A model generated the notes under the pieces. It searched no databases and was not told the origin of the DNA. It saw only the letters and a program-made list of their open reading frames with translations. Below, piece after piece: positions 31,140 to 41,694 of a DNA stretch of 64,000 nt. Where the stretch lies: the NCBI GenBank assembly GCA_019828595.1, contig JAHQRK010000006.1:2976001-3040000 (forward strand). Reading direction: 5' to 3'. The stretch comes from Aphanomyces cochlioides. Taxonomy: Eukaryota; Oomycota; Saprolegniomycetes; Saprolegniales; Verrucalvaceae. Each line of letters opens with the position of its first letter. The first letter of the stretch is position 1. A program made the translations under genes and the position numbers.

Positions 31140-33661
31140 TTACTTTTCCTCGGCGTTTTCCTTTTGGAGTTCGGCGGCGAGGGCAACGTAATCCACGACT
31201 TTTCGCTGGCGCTTGGACTCTCTCTTTTCAATTCCTTCGCTTTCTTCCATCGACTGCCTCTTGGCTTTTTTCTGTGCCGCGTCTTGAATCATTGATTCCT
31301 CGCATTGATTCTCGTACGCCATGGCTGCATCACTCCACTCGTGTCGAAAACGCGCTCCATGCACTAATCCCCGTGCATGTGCCGCCACACTAGAGGAGGA
31401 AAACCAAACTCAAAATTGACAGGCGTCGAGTTAAAAGTACCTGCGAGAAAAGCACGACGCAACTCGTCCGTGGAAGTTATATCCGCCCTCCAGAACTGAA
31501 ATGACACGGCCATTGCAGCAACTATTCGCAACTTGGACGACACTCTGCGTCAACCATTCGTAGTCATGCTCCATGAGACCAATGTATCTACACGAAATCT
31601 CCATGAGATGAATTCCGATGAAGCCACTACCCCCAGTTGACCGATTCGTTCTTGTGACCATCAAATCCAGCCGAGAGAAAGATCAAATCAGGTTTGAAGG
31701 CCATCACTTGCGGCAAAACAATGTTGCGGAAAACACGACGCCACTCTTGTCGCGCCAATTGTCCTCGTTGATATGGTAAGCCAATATTGATGATCTTGGA
31801 CGTCGGGCTCTTGTCGTCGCCCCCTGTGTCATTCTCTTGCTCTTTTGTCAAGGGAATATTCGTCTCACCGGAGCCTGGATAAAACCAAGCGCCGGCATAC
31901 ATGCCAGGCGGATGTTCTCCCTTGGGATCTTTCATGCCATAGCCATGGACCGAGCAAAAGTAGACGTCGTCGGCATCATGGTCGTTTCGCCATGGTTTGT
32001 ACTTGTGAATAACTTGCGTGCCACTTGTATATGGCGTCTCAAATTGGATTTCTTCGACTCGAGGCACCAAATGCCGAAGACAGTCCTCAGTACCATTGCC
32101 ATGATGCACATCAAAATCCAAAATCGCAATGCGATTAATTCCCTAGACAGCATCAAGTTAGCCATCGATCAGCTTAATGTCTTGATGCTTACTTGAGCTT
32201 TGTAGTGGCTGCGGGCGTACGCAGCGCCGATGGCAACATTATTCAAAAGACAAAAGCCATGACTGCCAATGCGATCATGGTCACAGGTCACTTTACCCAC
32301 AGGGCCAGCATGATGGCCTGGCGGCCGCACGATGCAAAAAGCATTGCGGGCGTCGCCTCGCACAACCTACAAGATTGCCACTTAGCAGCTTGAAAATTGC
32401 AAATTAAACCTTGTCGACAGCGGCGCAGACATTGCCAGCTGCACGCATCGCTGCATCCAAGGAATTTTTCGACAAAGCTGTGTCAGGATCCAAGCAATAC
32501 ATCGCCAAATCGTCGGCCGACATCTACAAAGGCATCAGACATGTTTGTCTGGAGAATCGGACATACATCGTCTGGAATGCGACCACAGAGAGTCTGCAGC
32601 TTGGAAAAGTAGGACATTTCATGGACGCGGAGGACGTCACCAATGTCAGCTCGAGGAATCTCGTGCTCCCAACCCACTTGGAGCTGCTCGAATTCAAGCG
32701 TGCGCAGAATGCCAAGACCGGGCGTCACGAGACTTCTCATGCGCTCGAGGTTTTCCGCCGGTGGTTCATCCTTGCCACGGACATGCATCGCCATGGGCAA
32801 ATGCTCCATCGCATCAGGATGGTAGAGGAAGCAAGTGCCATTCTTCCCGTCAATAGACTGATCTTGTGATGCTGTGTATACATCCAGGGGCGTTTGGTCA
32901 AGGCCATTTTTCATCGTGCACTGTTTCCAATTTGCGTCCAAGAGCGGCAAAAGAGTCTCGGCATCGATTGACGCAGCAGCAAGATGCAACGCAGACAAGC
33001 CAAACGACGTTGGTGCGAGAATATCGACGTGGTGATCGTGGACTAATGTCCGAATCACGTCAACGCTGCGGAATTTGACGGCAACGTGCAGTGGTCGATC
33101 ACCCATACGATTACGACCTTCCAGCACATCTCGCGATGGATCGAGTTTAGCAAACAATGTCATAACGTTGGCCATGGCTGCAATATGAAAGATGGAATTA
33201 CCAATGTCGTCCTTGGATTGCAACGCAGACTCCATGAACGTCTTGGTGGCAAGAAGTCGCTCAAGATATGTCAAGCAAACGTCCCTGTGGACTGAAAACG
33301 TTGTCATGCGGAGAACGAGATGCAAGAGGGGTGTGCCGTTGCAATGAGTGTCAAGAGCAAGAGCTTGAGGCCCAAATGACCAGAGGAATGACAGAATTTC
33401 TTCATTGGGGTAGAGCAATGCCGTATGAAGCGGTGTGCATCCCATGTCGTCCGTTTCCGTCAAGCACGATTGAAACACATCTTCATCTTCTTCAAGACCT
33501 GCTTTTAAAGCGTCGATATGACCCAGTTCAATCAGATCATGCAGCCAAAATTCGTGGAACGAGCTGGCGTTGCTTGCCTCGTCGTCACGGTCGGCGTTGT
33601 TGTCCCGGTCGTTGCTCTCAACTGGATTCGCCTTTAACTCGTCGGCCGCTGCATTGACCAT
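31140..33661 (-). CDS. Ankyrin-repeat class II histone deacetylase
   Basis: One gene encodes an N-terminal ankyrin array and a C-terminal zinc-dependent deacetylase. Starting at ATG 33659-33661, repeats are visible as GCTPLHTALLYPNEEILSFL, NGTPLLHLVLR, IGNSIFHIAAMANV, MGDRPLHVAVKFRSVDVIR and GLSALHLAAASIDAETLLPLL. The HDAC domain begins at ILRTLEFEQLQVGWEHE and continues across a 43-nt intron (32524-32566). It has RPPGHHAG (paired active-site His), GFCLLNNVAIGA, DFDVHHGNGTE (zinc ligands Asp, His), FLSAGFDGHKNE (third ligand Asp) and SVLEGGYN (Gly-rich active-site loop). Further introns lie near 32363-32405, 32140-32195, 31595-31640 and 31388-31440. The basic C-terminal tail (KRESKRQRKVVDY) could be a nuclear signal. 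It likely removes acetyl groups from histones or other proteins; the ankyrin domain would choose partners. Confidence 0.87.
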
Positions 33662-33869
33662 CGCTTGGAAAATCAAATAGTGACTTCGAACTTCGGTTCA
33701 AGAGTAGATCTTATCGTATCCCTCGTTATAAGAACTTTATTGTAGTAACTTTGTCATGTTTGATTTTATAAATTTAAATTTACAAAATTAGTGACATGTT
33801 TTGATAGTCCCTAAATCAAGGTATTATTTTTTAGAGGTACACAAAACGCAAAGCCTTATTAAAAGTTGC
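33662..33869. other. AT-rich intergenic gap before Copia copy 2
   Basis: No gene seen. AT-rich promoter-proximal DNA upstream of the HDAC gene. No target duplication of the Copia insertion is apparent in it. Confidence 0.5.
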
Positions 33870-33989
33870 AATTCCGGTGAGAGGCAACGCCACGAGTGTT
33901 TGGGATCGGGAGAAAACAGGAATGAATTAGGTTGGGTTAACTACGTGTGCGTCAGATTGTGAGTGAAACTTGAACTGAAATCCAATACA
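33870..33989 (-). repeat. 3' LTR of Copia copy 2
   Basis: About 120 bp, matching 37753-37870. In element orientation it starts TGTATTGGATTTC (TGTTGGATTTC in the other copy) and ends CCGGAATT. It is much shorter than typical Copia LTRs of several hundred bp. Confidence 0.75.
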
Positions 33990-34005
33990 CCCTCGCAAGT
34001 TGGAC

Positions 34006-36162
34006 TCAGCTCGAATAGTCAACGACGCCAATTGTCTCGCGAGCTTTCGCAAGGCATTCGGCAGGCAAAGCCTTGGTGAAAATGTCTGCAGGCATTCTTC
34101 CGGTTGGACAGTAGCTGACTAAAATTTGGCCAGATTGGACCGCGTCGCGCACGAACAAGTACTTAATATCAATGTGTTTGGCGCGTTTCGAGTTCATGTT
34201 GTCGCGCATAGCAAAAATTGCGCTTTGGTTGTCACAATGCAGGTTAACGGGTGTTGTATCGTTTTGCAATCCGAGTTCAACAAGTAATTGCCGAATCCAG
34301 TGGCATTCCTGGACGCCCATTGCGCCTGCAATTAGCTCTGCCTCCATAGTGGATAGTGCAACGACACTCTGTTGTTTCGAACACCATGCGATGGGGCAAT
34401 TTCCAACTTTAAGAATACAGTCAGTTGTCGAGCGGCGGGTTGTAGCATCACCAGCCCAATCTGCGTCAGTGTATACATCCGCAACAAGTCGTGTTCCTGG
34501 GCTAACAGATAACTTTAATCCGTAGTGACGGGTGCCTTTCAAGTAACGTAGTATTCTCTTGATGCCTCGTTCGTGATGCACTGTTGGTTGGTGCATGTGA
34601 CGAGCGATCATATTGGTGGCAAAGGCAATATCGGGGCGAGTTGTACCAGCAAGCCACTGCAAGGAGCCAACGATTTCACGGAATTGAGTGGTTGGAAGAC
34701 TAGAGTCGGGGCCATTGTCGAAGTACATGTGGTTTATTGCAATTGGGGTTGATTGGGGGTGGCAGTCATGGAATTTGTGGTTTTCAAGTAATTCGTCGAT
34801 GAATCTCGTTTGCTCTAGTATGTAGCAGGAGTCATTACGGTGAATGTTGATTCCCAAGCAATGTTCGACGGGACCGAGCCACTTGATATCGTATTTTGAT
34901 TTCAGTGTTGTCATTGCGCTATCGTGGAACGTTTGGCATGTTGACAGGAGAAGTAAATCATCAACGTACAATCCACAAAGCGACATCTTGCCATTGCTAG
35001 ACCAGTGGTATAAGCAGGGGTCAAGTTTGCTGCGTCGATAACCAAGGCTCAATAAGGTGGTGTCGATCTCGGTGTGCCACAGTCGACCTGATTGCTTTAG
35101 CCCGTATAGGCTCTTTTTCAAGTGTAGCGCCTGCGTCTTTGGGTCTCCATCAACGCCATGTGGTATCTCCATGTATATAGCTCTATCCATTGTCGCCTTC
35201 ACATAGGCAGCAGGAATGTCACCATGAATCAACTCAACATCCAGGTAAAGTGCAATGAATAATAAGAGGCGCACTGTCGATTGCTTGATCACTGGGGAGT
35301 ATGTGTCAGCAAAATCTACACCATACTTTTGTGTGAACCCGCGTGCAACTAGCCTTGCTTTGAACTTATCGATCTCGCCTTGCGAGTTTAGTTTGACTCG
35401 GAACACCCACTTGTTTGAGACCAGGTTGGTTCCGCGTGGTTTGTCAACAAGGATCCAAGTTCCGTTCGCCACCAATGAATCGATTTCTGCTTTCATTGCA
35501 GCAGTCCATTCAGTTGCGTATTGGCCATTTAGGGCTTCCTTGACTGTTTGCGGGTCTTTGGTGATGGTAACGAGTAGAACGTGTCCTCCGAGGCGGTTCA
35601 GGAAGCGCTCGCTTCGACGTGGTGTTGGGATCGATGCGTTGTTTTGGGTTAAGTTTCTGATTGGTTGGATTGGATAGATGTTAGGACGTGCACTGGCAAT
35701 ATTATGTGGAACTGGAGGCTGTGGCGTGGTGGGCATTGAGCTTGTGCGATTGAAGGCGAGTTCGTTGGCATCGGGTTGCAAAGTGCCAGTGGGCTTTTCA
35801 GGTGGGCTAAGGTTCATTACATCTCTTGTCGTCACGATCTTTGTTAGTCGTGGAATCCAAACGTCATAGGCTTTGGTCGTCGCGTTGATTCCAAGTATCC
35901 GGCCCACCTCGGCGCGGCGAACAATGCCTGTGTGGGTAGGGTGTACGCGTACTGTACAAATGCTGCCGAACTCCAAGATGTGTCTTATGCGCGGTGCCTT
36001 CTGCGTTAGTACTTCAAGTGGTGATCTGGAGTCAGCGTTGCTGCGAGTCCCAACCTGGTTGCGAATGTAAGCGGCATATTGGACGGCGTGTGACCAAAAC
36101 GTAGTGGCAATGTCGCATGAGAATAGCATTGCCCGTGCCATATCCATAAGCGTTCGTATCAT
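34006..36162 (-). pseudogene. Copia copy 2 pol: integrase C-terminus, reverse transcriptase, RNase H
   Basis: An uninterrupted frame of 718 codons. It starts just after the integrase catalytic Glu region ([16 protein letters not shown] is readable across the junction). It then covers the integrase C-terminal domain, reverse transcriptase (FKARLVARGFTQ, HGDIPAAYVKA, SLYGLKQSGRLWH, catalytic LYVDDLLLL) and RNase H (YTDADWAGD, LSTMEAELIAG, ADIFTKALP). Integrase Asp residues, protease and CCHC are absent because of the upstream deletion. Its start ATG overlaps the gag stop as ATGA, a by-product of the deletion joint. The RT could still be functional if translated, but the element cannot be autonomous. 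Confidence 0.88.
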
Positions 36163-37742
36163 GCGCTCAGCTTTCCGGTGGGATCGCCCTTTGCTCCACG
36201 ACCGTTTCCAGACCCCCTGCCTTGCCCGCGACCACGCCCACCATTTTCGCGACCACCGCGGCTATTGGACTGTCCATTCGCGCTATTTGCTTGTCCCTTG
36301 GGTACGATCCGGGAGTTACGCCTGTTGTAGTTGATCCCAGCGCTGCCGGTAAGTGCAATTAGACCTTCAACGGCTTTGTCTATGGCCACAGGGCTGTCGT
36401 GGTTGACTTGACTCAAGTACGAGCGCAATTGAGTCGTCATGACTGGGCACGCAAACTTTACGAACATGTCCAAAGCCGTGTGGTTGGATATTGATGCCAT
36501 GCGCTGTAGATGTTTAAAATACGCTGCGTGCTCAGTCCATGTCATATTGTACCGCTTCTTGAGCATCATCTTTTGCAGTACTTGGTCGTGGGTAAGGTGG
36601 CTGCAGTAAACCTTGCGTAGCTCGTTAACAAGATGGGTGAAGCTGTAAGTTGGACCATGGATCATTTGCCAATTTTGCTCATTGTCTGCCACATGTAGAG
36701 CTGCCATATCGCTCAAACTGCTCTTCAGCGCAAAGTACTTGTGGACATCGGTCCAAACGGATCCATTGAATGATATATCATGATTGATGGTATCTTGAAA
36801 CAAGCGAAACCAGCTTTCAAAGTTGTGGCCAAGGCCACGGTAGAGCTCTTTGCCGGTGAACTTGACACAATGAAAGTTCTTAATCTTCGGTGATCGGTCG
36901 ACGCTGTGTGAGGTATGACGTGACGAGAATGGAGGTCCTGGAGGACCAGGAGGACCAGGTGCACCTCGCATGCCGCGAAATCCGGGCGAACCGGGAGTTC
37001 CTAGTGGCCCTGGAGGGCCTTGCGGTCCGGTTGTATGGCTAGTCGAGCGAAATTGAGCATCGAATTGACTTCGTAAATATGCCATTTCTGCGTCGTGTAC
37101 GGCTCGCTGCTGTGCCAGTGCTTGGTTTATACGCATCCGTACAATGTTGTCGATGTCTTGGGATGAAATATTTGCGGTCGCTGGTGCTTGAGCCGCAGTC
37201 GTCGGAATTGGCGTGGTCGGGCTGACTGGTATTGGACCATATCCACCGACCTTTGAGATTGTGTGTCTGTGAGAGGCAACAGCAGCTCTGGAAGGGCTTC
37301 GTTTGGGGGAACCGGGTCTTGATTCGCTAAAAGTAGTCTCGTACGCACTTGTAGTTTCACTTGCTTCTACGCTTTGCGATCGTTGGCGTGGATTTGGGTG
37401 TGGCGCTTCCATTTTGTGTTGAGTCAAGCTTGCTGATGTTCTTCCTCGTATTGCCTTCGCTCTTTGCCGCTGAAAACGAAGTGGCCGGCCGTGTTCTGAC
37501 ACGCGCGTGTGTGCGTGCGTTCGTTGCTGTACGTGTTCTCGTTTCTGGTCTGTGGGGGTATGTTTTGGTGAGATGTTTCGCGTAAAAGGAGCCTCGTGCG
37601 TCGTTGAGGTTTTGGACAATGCTTGGGCCTTGTGCATCGTTGAGGCCATCGTTGTGCGGTTCGGTTCGTGTGTTCTGGTACCTGTGCGCGTGAGTTCGGT
37701 GTGTTTCGTCGCGGCGTCTCCACTCACTTCCCTTGGGCTCAT
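36159..37742 (-). CDS. Copia copy 2 Gag with collagen-like segment
   Basis: A 527-aa open frame. The first 200 residues are basic, Thr/Ser/Pro-rich and probably disordered. About residues 235-280 form roughly a dozen collagen-like Gly-X-Y triplets ([16 protein letters not shown], then [17 protein letters not shown]). The Gag core follows ([58 protein letters not shown]) as in Copia Gag. The C-terminus is a Gly/Arg/Asn-rich RGG-like tail ([16 protein letters not shown]), which may bind RNA and is cut short by the deletion before the CCHC motif. The first ATG lies inside the primer binding site; a downstream Met (about residue 32) may be the real start. Confidence 0.75.
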   Translation of the reverse strand: MSPREVSGDAATKHTELTRTGTRTHEPNRTTMASTMHKAQALSKTSTTHEAPFTRNISPKHTPTDQKREHVQQRTHAHTRVSEHGRPLRFQRQRAKAIRGRTSASLTQHKMEAPHPNPRQRSQSVEASETTSAYETTFSESRPGSPKRSPSRAAVASHRHTISKVGGYGPIPVSPTTPIPTTAAQAPATANISSQDIDNIVRMRINQALAQQRAVHDAEMAYLRSQFDAQFRSTSHTTGPQGPPGPLGTPGSPGFRGMRGAPGPPGPPGPPFSSRHTSHSVDRSPKIKNFHCVKFTGKELYRGLGHNFESWFRLFQDTINHDISFNGSVWTDVHKYFALKSSLSDMAALHVADNEQNWQMIHGPTYSFTHLVNELRKVYCSHLTHDQVLQKMMLKKRYNMTWTEHAAYFKHLQRMASISNHTALDMFVKFACPVMTTQLRSYLSQVNHDSPVAIDKAVEGLIALTGSAGINYNRRNSRIVPKGQANSANGQSNSRGGRENGGRGRGQGRGSGNGRGAKGDPTGKLSA

Positions 37743-37746
37743 AACC
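37735..37746 (-). promoter_or_regulatory. Copia copy 2 primer binding site
   Basis: The element strand reads GGTTATGAGCCC, the exact complement of the eukaryotic initiator tRNA-Met anticodon stem-loop (GGGCTCATAACC with CAT anticodon). This is the primer class known for copia, which uses a tRNA half. The ATG of the long gag frame falls inside this site. Confidence 0.75.
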
Positions 37747-37752
37747 TTTGGG

Positions 37753-37870
37753 AATTCCGGTGAGAGGCAACGCCACGAGTGTTTGGGATCGGGAGAAAAC
37801 AGGAATGAATTAGGTTGGGTTAACTACGTGTGCGTCAGATTGTGAGAGAAACTTGAACTGAAATCCAACA
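37753..37870 (-). repeat. 5' LTR of Copia copy 2
   Basis: About 118 bp, matching 33870-33989. It is followed inward, after six bases, by the primer binding site. Confidence 0.75.
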
Positions 37871-38596
37871 GGTAAGACATTAGAGCCTTTGTTTGTCAAA
37901 CTGTAGGAACTTTAACTTTAGTGATGCCCAATGGCTCCATATTTTTACACCCAATTTGATTAAACTTAGCATGATTGAAATTGAAAACGTATTGAAGCTC
38001 TTGTTGCGAACTTTAATCGAGATCTAGCTTGTCGCTCCTTGCAAAACGCTATTTGCAATTCTAACACAAGGGGGGAGTAACCTAATAAACTCATCACATA
38101 TTTTCACTGCACGCTAAAATGTTACTCGTATTACAGCATTATCAACATGGATACAAGTTTATTGATTCTTAAATTTTAAGAATTAATAAACTTGTATCCA
38201 TGTTGAGACTGGGTTAACGACTACAGCTACATTAGACTGTAGTACGATGGCCTCAATAGTAACTTCTCCAAGCTACTCATACACTTGGTGATGTCTAAAA
38301 GCAGTGTGGTGTGCAAATGATCTGGTCAATATCTTTTCTTTGATAATCTATACATTTGTAATATATGGATTGGCTATTACTCGAAAATAATTCATTTTAT
38401 TTTAGCCAATCATAATCTAATAATTACTGTTTACGAAGGTAATATTGACGTTATTTAAGCCAATCAAGAAATAAGATGAGCAAATCCTGAATTTTCAATC
38501 GCAATTAGTTTTTATATTTCACGTATTTTCGGCCAATAATCTTTTCTCTTGTTCGTCTCATCAACCAAGTTTCGTTTTTGTGTGGACGAGAAGAAC
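37871..38596. other. Intergenic region with a long palindrome and ATTGG motifs
   Basis: No gene. It contains the 65-bp palindrome described separately and several ATTGG/CCAAT copies (38368, 38404, 38459, 38533) leading into the SR protein gene. Confidence 0.5.
38142..38206. repeat. 65-bp near-perfect palindrome
   Basis: TCAACATGGATACAAGTTTA... at 38142 is complemented to 38206 with essentially no loop. There is one non-Watson-Crick position in about 32 pairs, and that position is a G-U pair in RNA. AT-rich centre AAATTTT. It could extrude as a cruciform or form a hairpin RNA. Confidence 0.85.
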
Positions 38597-39940
38597 ATGT
38601 ACAATGGGATTGGGCTGCGGACAGCGCGCGGGTCGGGCACGAATGGCTACGTGCAGAAGAACCTGAGTTATGTCAAGCCAGCGCATATCCGAGAGAAGGA
38701 ACGCCAAGCGCAGCTGAAATATGCGCTCATGGAAGAACCGCAGAAGAAGCACCCGATCAACAAACAGATCTTGCTCCATGAAGAGAAGCGCCAAATTGAA
38801 GTCAAGTTGATGCAACTCCGCGACGAGTTGGAAGAGCAAGGCTGCGACGAAGATGAAATTGAGGAGAAATGCGCCCAGCTACGAAAGAAGCTGCAAGAAC
38901 AGCGCATGAAACCCCAAGAAGATACAAAGCATGCTAGCAGTCATGCCAGGGCGATTCGAAAAGAAAAAGAACTAGCGGCGCTCAAAGATGCATTTGGCAT
39001 TCGAGATACCTATGTCGAAGGCACGAGCTTTGACTTCGAATTGCAAGAGCAGAAACGAATTGAAGAGCAAGAAGCACGTGATCGCAAGCGCCGAAACGAC
39101 CGCGAACGTGAGCTTGCTCGACTTGGCCCACCACCGTCAGAAAAAGAAGCCAAGAAGAAGCGTCGGCGTCGATCGCCTTCTTCGTCGTCATCTTCCTCCT
39201 CCTCATCGTCGTCCTCGTCATCTTCGTCATCATCGTCTTCGGGCAGTGACAGCGAAGATGGAGGTAAGAACCGTAGACGCTCCAAGAAGTCCTCCGACAA
39301 GCCCAGTGGACGCAAGACTCGGCCTTCCTCTAAATCTCCAGAGAGACGTGCGACATCCTCGCCGCCTCCGTCTGACCGACAGAGAAAAGACAGAGTATCC
39401 CCGAAACGCCTGTCAACAGAAAGGAGTCGTGATGCTCCAGTGACGAAGAGCCGCGAATTGTCCAAGTCGCCTCCCGCTAGTCGACGTTCTCCTCTTCGCA
39501 ACGTATCTCCCCGTCGTCGAGAAGACACCCGTTCCCCTCCTCGATCTCGACGCTCATTTTCCCGATCACCCAGACGATCACCTGTACGCCACGACACTCG
39601 ATCGTTTCGACGGTCCAACTCGCGAGACTTCCGTCGAAGTATGTCTCCACGCCGACGCCGCTCTCCATCTCGTAGCCGCGAACGATTCCGCCGAAGCCCA
39701 AGTCCTCGTCGTCGCCGTAGCCCAAGCTTTCAGCGCCGACGTAGTCCGAGCCCTCTTCGTCGTCGCAGCCCAAGCCCTCGACGTCCTTCCAGTGTGAGTC
39801 CCCGCCGCAATAAATCTCCAAGCCCTCGAAATCGCCGTTCCCGCACACCAGAACGCCGCCAGGAAGCTCCATCAAGCAAGGGACAGAAGAGAAACCGGTC
39901 TGTTTCGTCTTCTTCAAGTGGCAGCGACATGGAAGAATGA
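38597..39940 (+). CDS. SRRM2/Cwf21-type SR-rich splicing factor
   Basis: A 447-aa protein beginning at ATG 38597 with MYNGIGLRTARGSGTNGYVQKNLSY, the invariant N-terminus of Cwc21/SRRM2 proteins, which sit in the catalytic spliceosome near the 5' splice site and contact Prp8. A cwf21 helical domain follows (KKHPINKQILLHEEKRQIEVKLMQLRDELEEQGCDEDEIEE...LRKKL). The rest is an RS domain: a run of about 20 Ser encoded by mixed TCG/TCA/TCC/TCT codons (39178-39240), then dense RSPSPRRR repeats and an acidic end. The upstream in-frame extension lacks the conserved start and was not used. Single exon. Expected nuclear and heavily phosphorylated. Confidence 0.9.
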   Translation: MYNGIGLRTARGSGTNGYVQKNLSYVKPAHIREKERQAQLKYALMEEPQKKHPINKQILLHEEKRQIEVKLMQLRDELEEQGCDEDEIEEKCAQLRKKLQEQRMKPQEDTKHASSHARAIRKEKELAALKDAFGIRDTYVEGTSFDFELQEQKRIEEQEARDRKRRNDRERELARLGPPPSEKEAKKKRRRRSPSSSSSSSSSSSSSSSSSSSSSGSDSEDGGKNRRRSKKSSDKPSGRKTRPSSKSPERRATSSPPPSDRQRKDRVSPKRLSTERSRDAPVTKSRELSKSPPASRRSPLRNVSPRRREDTRSPPRSRRSFSRSPRRSPVRHDTRSFRRSNSRDFRRSMSPRRRRSPSRSRERFRRSPSPRRRRSPSFQRRRSPSPLRRRSPSPRRPSSVSPRRNKSPSPRNRRSRTPERRQEAPSSKGQKRNRSVSSSSSGSDMEE

Positions 39941-40465
39941 AAAATGGCGCCAACTTCGTAGCTTGAATGCAGTTTATGCACTTTCTCCCTTGTGAAACCC
40001 AAATAAACAAATTTGATTGGCTCAACGTGAGCTCATTTTATCCAATCATAGATGGCTTTATGGTAGATCGCTATGTGCAGGAAAGGACATGCCAAGAAGC
40101 GACGGCAATGATGGAGACTCTAACAACAGAGCGTTCCACGAGAAGTGCATGATGCACAAGGCACGACAGCTATTTTCGTGGATCGTTGCATCGTATTTCC
40201 AGGGACTTTTATGAAGAATCGGCCCGGATCCATGGAAAGATCGCTCGTACTGCTTGGAGAAAAACGATGTGACCGCCAAATCGTGAGGTCTAGACATGCT
40301 CCAATGTAAGTCATCCAAGAAAAGCAATGAAGATGAGCAGCTCAAGTTCACAAGTGAGAAGCGGAGTTTAAATTTGTACTCTTCTTGGATCGAGGTTGAA
40401 TCAATGTTGGCCTCGGCTCGATATAATTCTTGCAATTGAAAGGTTAATTGGACTATGTTATGCAC
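39941..40465. other. Intergenic gap between convergent SR and Y14 genes
   Basis: No gene recognised. One GATTGGCTCAA/CCAATCA pair lies near 40014-40050. Likely 3' untranslated sequence of both neighbours. Confidence 0.5.
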
Positions 40466-40915
40466 CTACTGTCGTCGACTACGCGGTGGCGCATTAGCTC
40501 GTTTGGCATCGTCCTTGATAAAAGCCCAGTCGACATGAATTTGGTTGCCGAGGATATCCTTGCCATCCATTTCCTTGATGACTTCTTGTGCATCCTCGAG
40601 TTCTTTGAACTCGAGCAGCGCGTAGCCTTTCACAAAACCAGTGCGTCGATCCAAGTTCAAGTGAATATTTGCCACGTCTGCAACTTCCTGGAAGGCATCC
40701 AACAAGTCTTCTTCTTGCGCTTCTTCATGCACATTTGAAACGAAGAGGACATATCCTTCGACACTCTTCTGTCCGATGATCGCCGCTTTGGTTTCCCCTT
40801 GGTCAAGTCGGTCAAAGACACTTCGACTGCTTGCTAAACCAGCAGAATGCTGTCCTCGTCCTTTGACTTTTCTCTTGCTGTCGCCATCGCCGCGCTTGGA
40901 ATCGGATTCGGACAT
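40466..40915 (-). CDS. RBM8A: Exon junction complex protein Y14 (RBM8A)
   Basis: A 149-aa protein with one RRM. ATG at 40913-40915 opens MSESDSKRGDGDSKRKVKGRG. The RRM runs from EGYVLFVSNVHEEAQEEDLLDAF (RNP2-like) through the insertion typical of Y14 (VADVANIHLNLDRRTGFVKGYALLEF, RNP1 KGYALLEF) to NQIHVDWAFIKD. The C-terminus is Arg/Ser-rich (RANAPPRSRRQ). Size and order match Y14, which pairs with Mago in the exon junction complex and marks spliced mRNA. No intron is evident. It lies convergent to the Cwf21/SRRM2 gene, another splicing factor; the adjacency may be coincidence. Confidence 0.93.
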   Translation of the reverse strand: MSESDSKRGDGDSKRKVKGRGQHSAGLASSRSVFDRLDQGETKAAIIGQKSVEGYVLFVSNVHEEAQEEDLLDAFQEVADVANIHLNLDRRTGFVKGYALLEFKELEDAQEVIKEMDGKDILGNQIHVDWAFIKDDAKRANAPPRSRRQ

Positions 40916-41694
40916 CTCTTCTTTGTGTGGCTCCCTCTGATCTATCGAGTGCTCAATTTGATTTGTTGATATATTCCTATTTTTATCCAATTAAATTTAT
41001 TCACTATTGTCTTGTTCACCCAAATACTGAAGTTAAGTATAAATGAAAAGTATGGTAAATTGGCCAAATAAAATTCACGTGTGTATAGGTGTGTTTTGCG
41101 GGAACTTGGTAAATACTCGATTCTGATTGGCTGATCGATTTGCAGATCGATTTGAAAAATCGATACATTTGAGACCCCTCTCACAATTTAGAATGAAATC
41201 GACAATATAATTTTCACAAAATTCGCACTGAAAAGTCTTCAGCATACCGCACAGAGAATAAACATAAAAGCAAGATTCGCAGTGCACAAGGCTTTTAAAT
41301 CTCCAAAGTGTTACAACGACCCGTTAATTCTATCCTTGCCTTCAGAATCTTGTATTCTCGTTTGCTTTGACCTTACACATTTGATGTTAATATGCAATGA
41401 TAACAAGTAAAATGAACCACAGAACAAGAAAATTTGAAAAGAATGAATTCAGCCGAAAACCAGAAGCAAAAGAGGACATGGATGCGCTTACTGTTGATGC
41501 CTCCTAAATGTGGTAAGATCGCTGGCTGTGAAAACGGTCCTCGAGGAGTTTTTTGGAGAGTTAACCCACCTATGTATCCGGATAAACTCTCAAACATCCG
41601 AATATTTTAGCGGATCCGGATAAACAGGTTTTGTCCGGATAATATTGGTTGTCAATCGCAAAACTGTTGCGTATGAGCACAAGAAAGTTGGGTT
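40916..41694. other. Intergenic region
   Basis: AT-rich, no recognised gene on either strand. A repeated ATCCGGATA-like motif occurs at about 41575-41642 upstream of the peptidase gene. Confidence 0.5.

Larger units (their letters stand above)
33870..37870 (-). mobile_element. Short-LTR Copia retrotransposon with internal deletion (copy 2)
   Basis: Flanking repeats of about 118-120 bp (33870-33989, 37753-37870) differ by one substitution and a 2-nt indel. The element runs on the minus strand: LTR, initiator tRNA-Met anticodon-type primer site (37735-37746), gag (37742-36159), then pol from the last part of integrase to RNase H (36162-34006). The nucleocapsid CCHC, protease and most of the integrase core are missing, so roughly 1.5 kb was lost at the gag/pol junction (about 36165-36190). 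No clear 5-bp target duplication is seen. Both remaining frames are uninterrupted. Confidence 0.85.

Noticed and set aside
38988..39618. Large frames antisense or out of frame to the SR protein gene
   Set aside because: Arise from the repetitive Arg/Ser codons of the RS domain; not independent genes.
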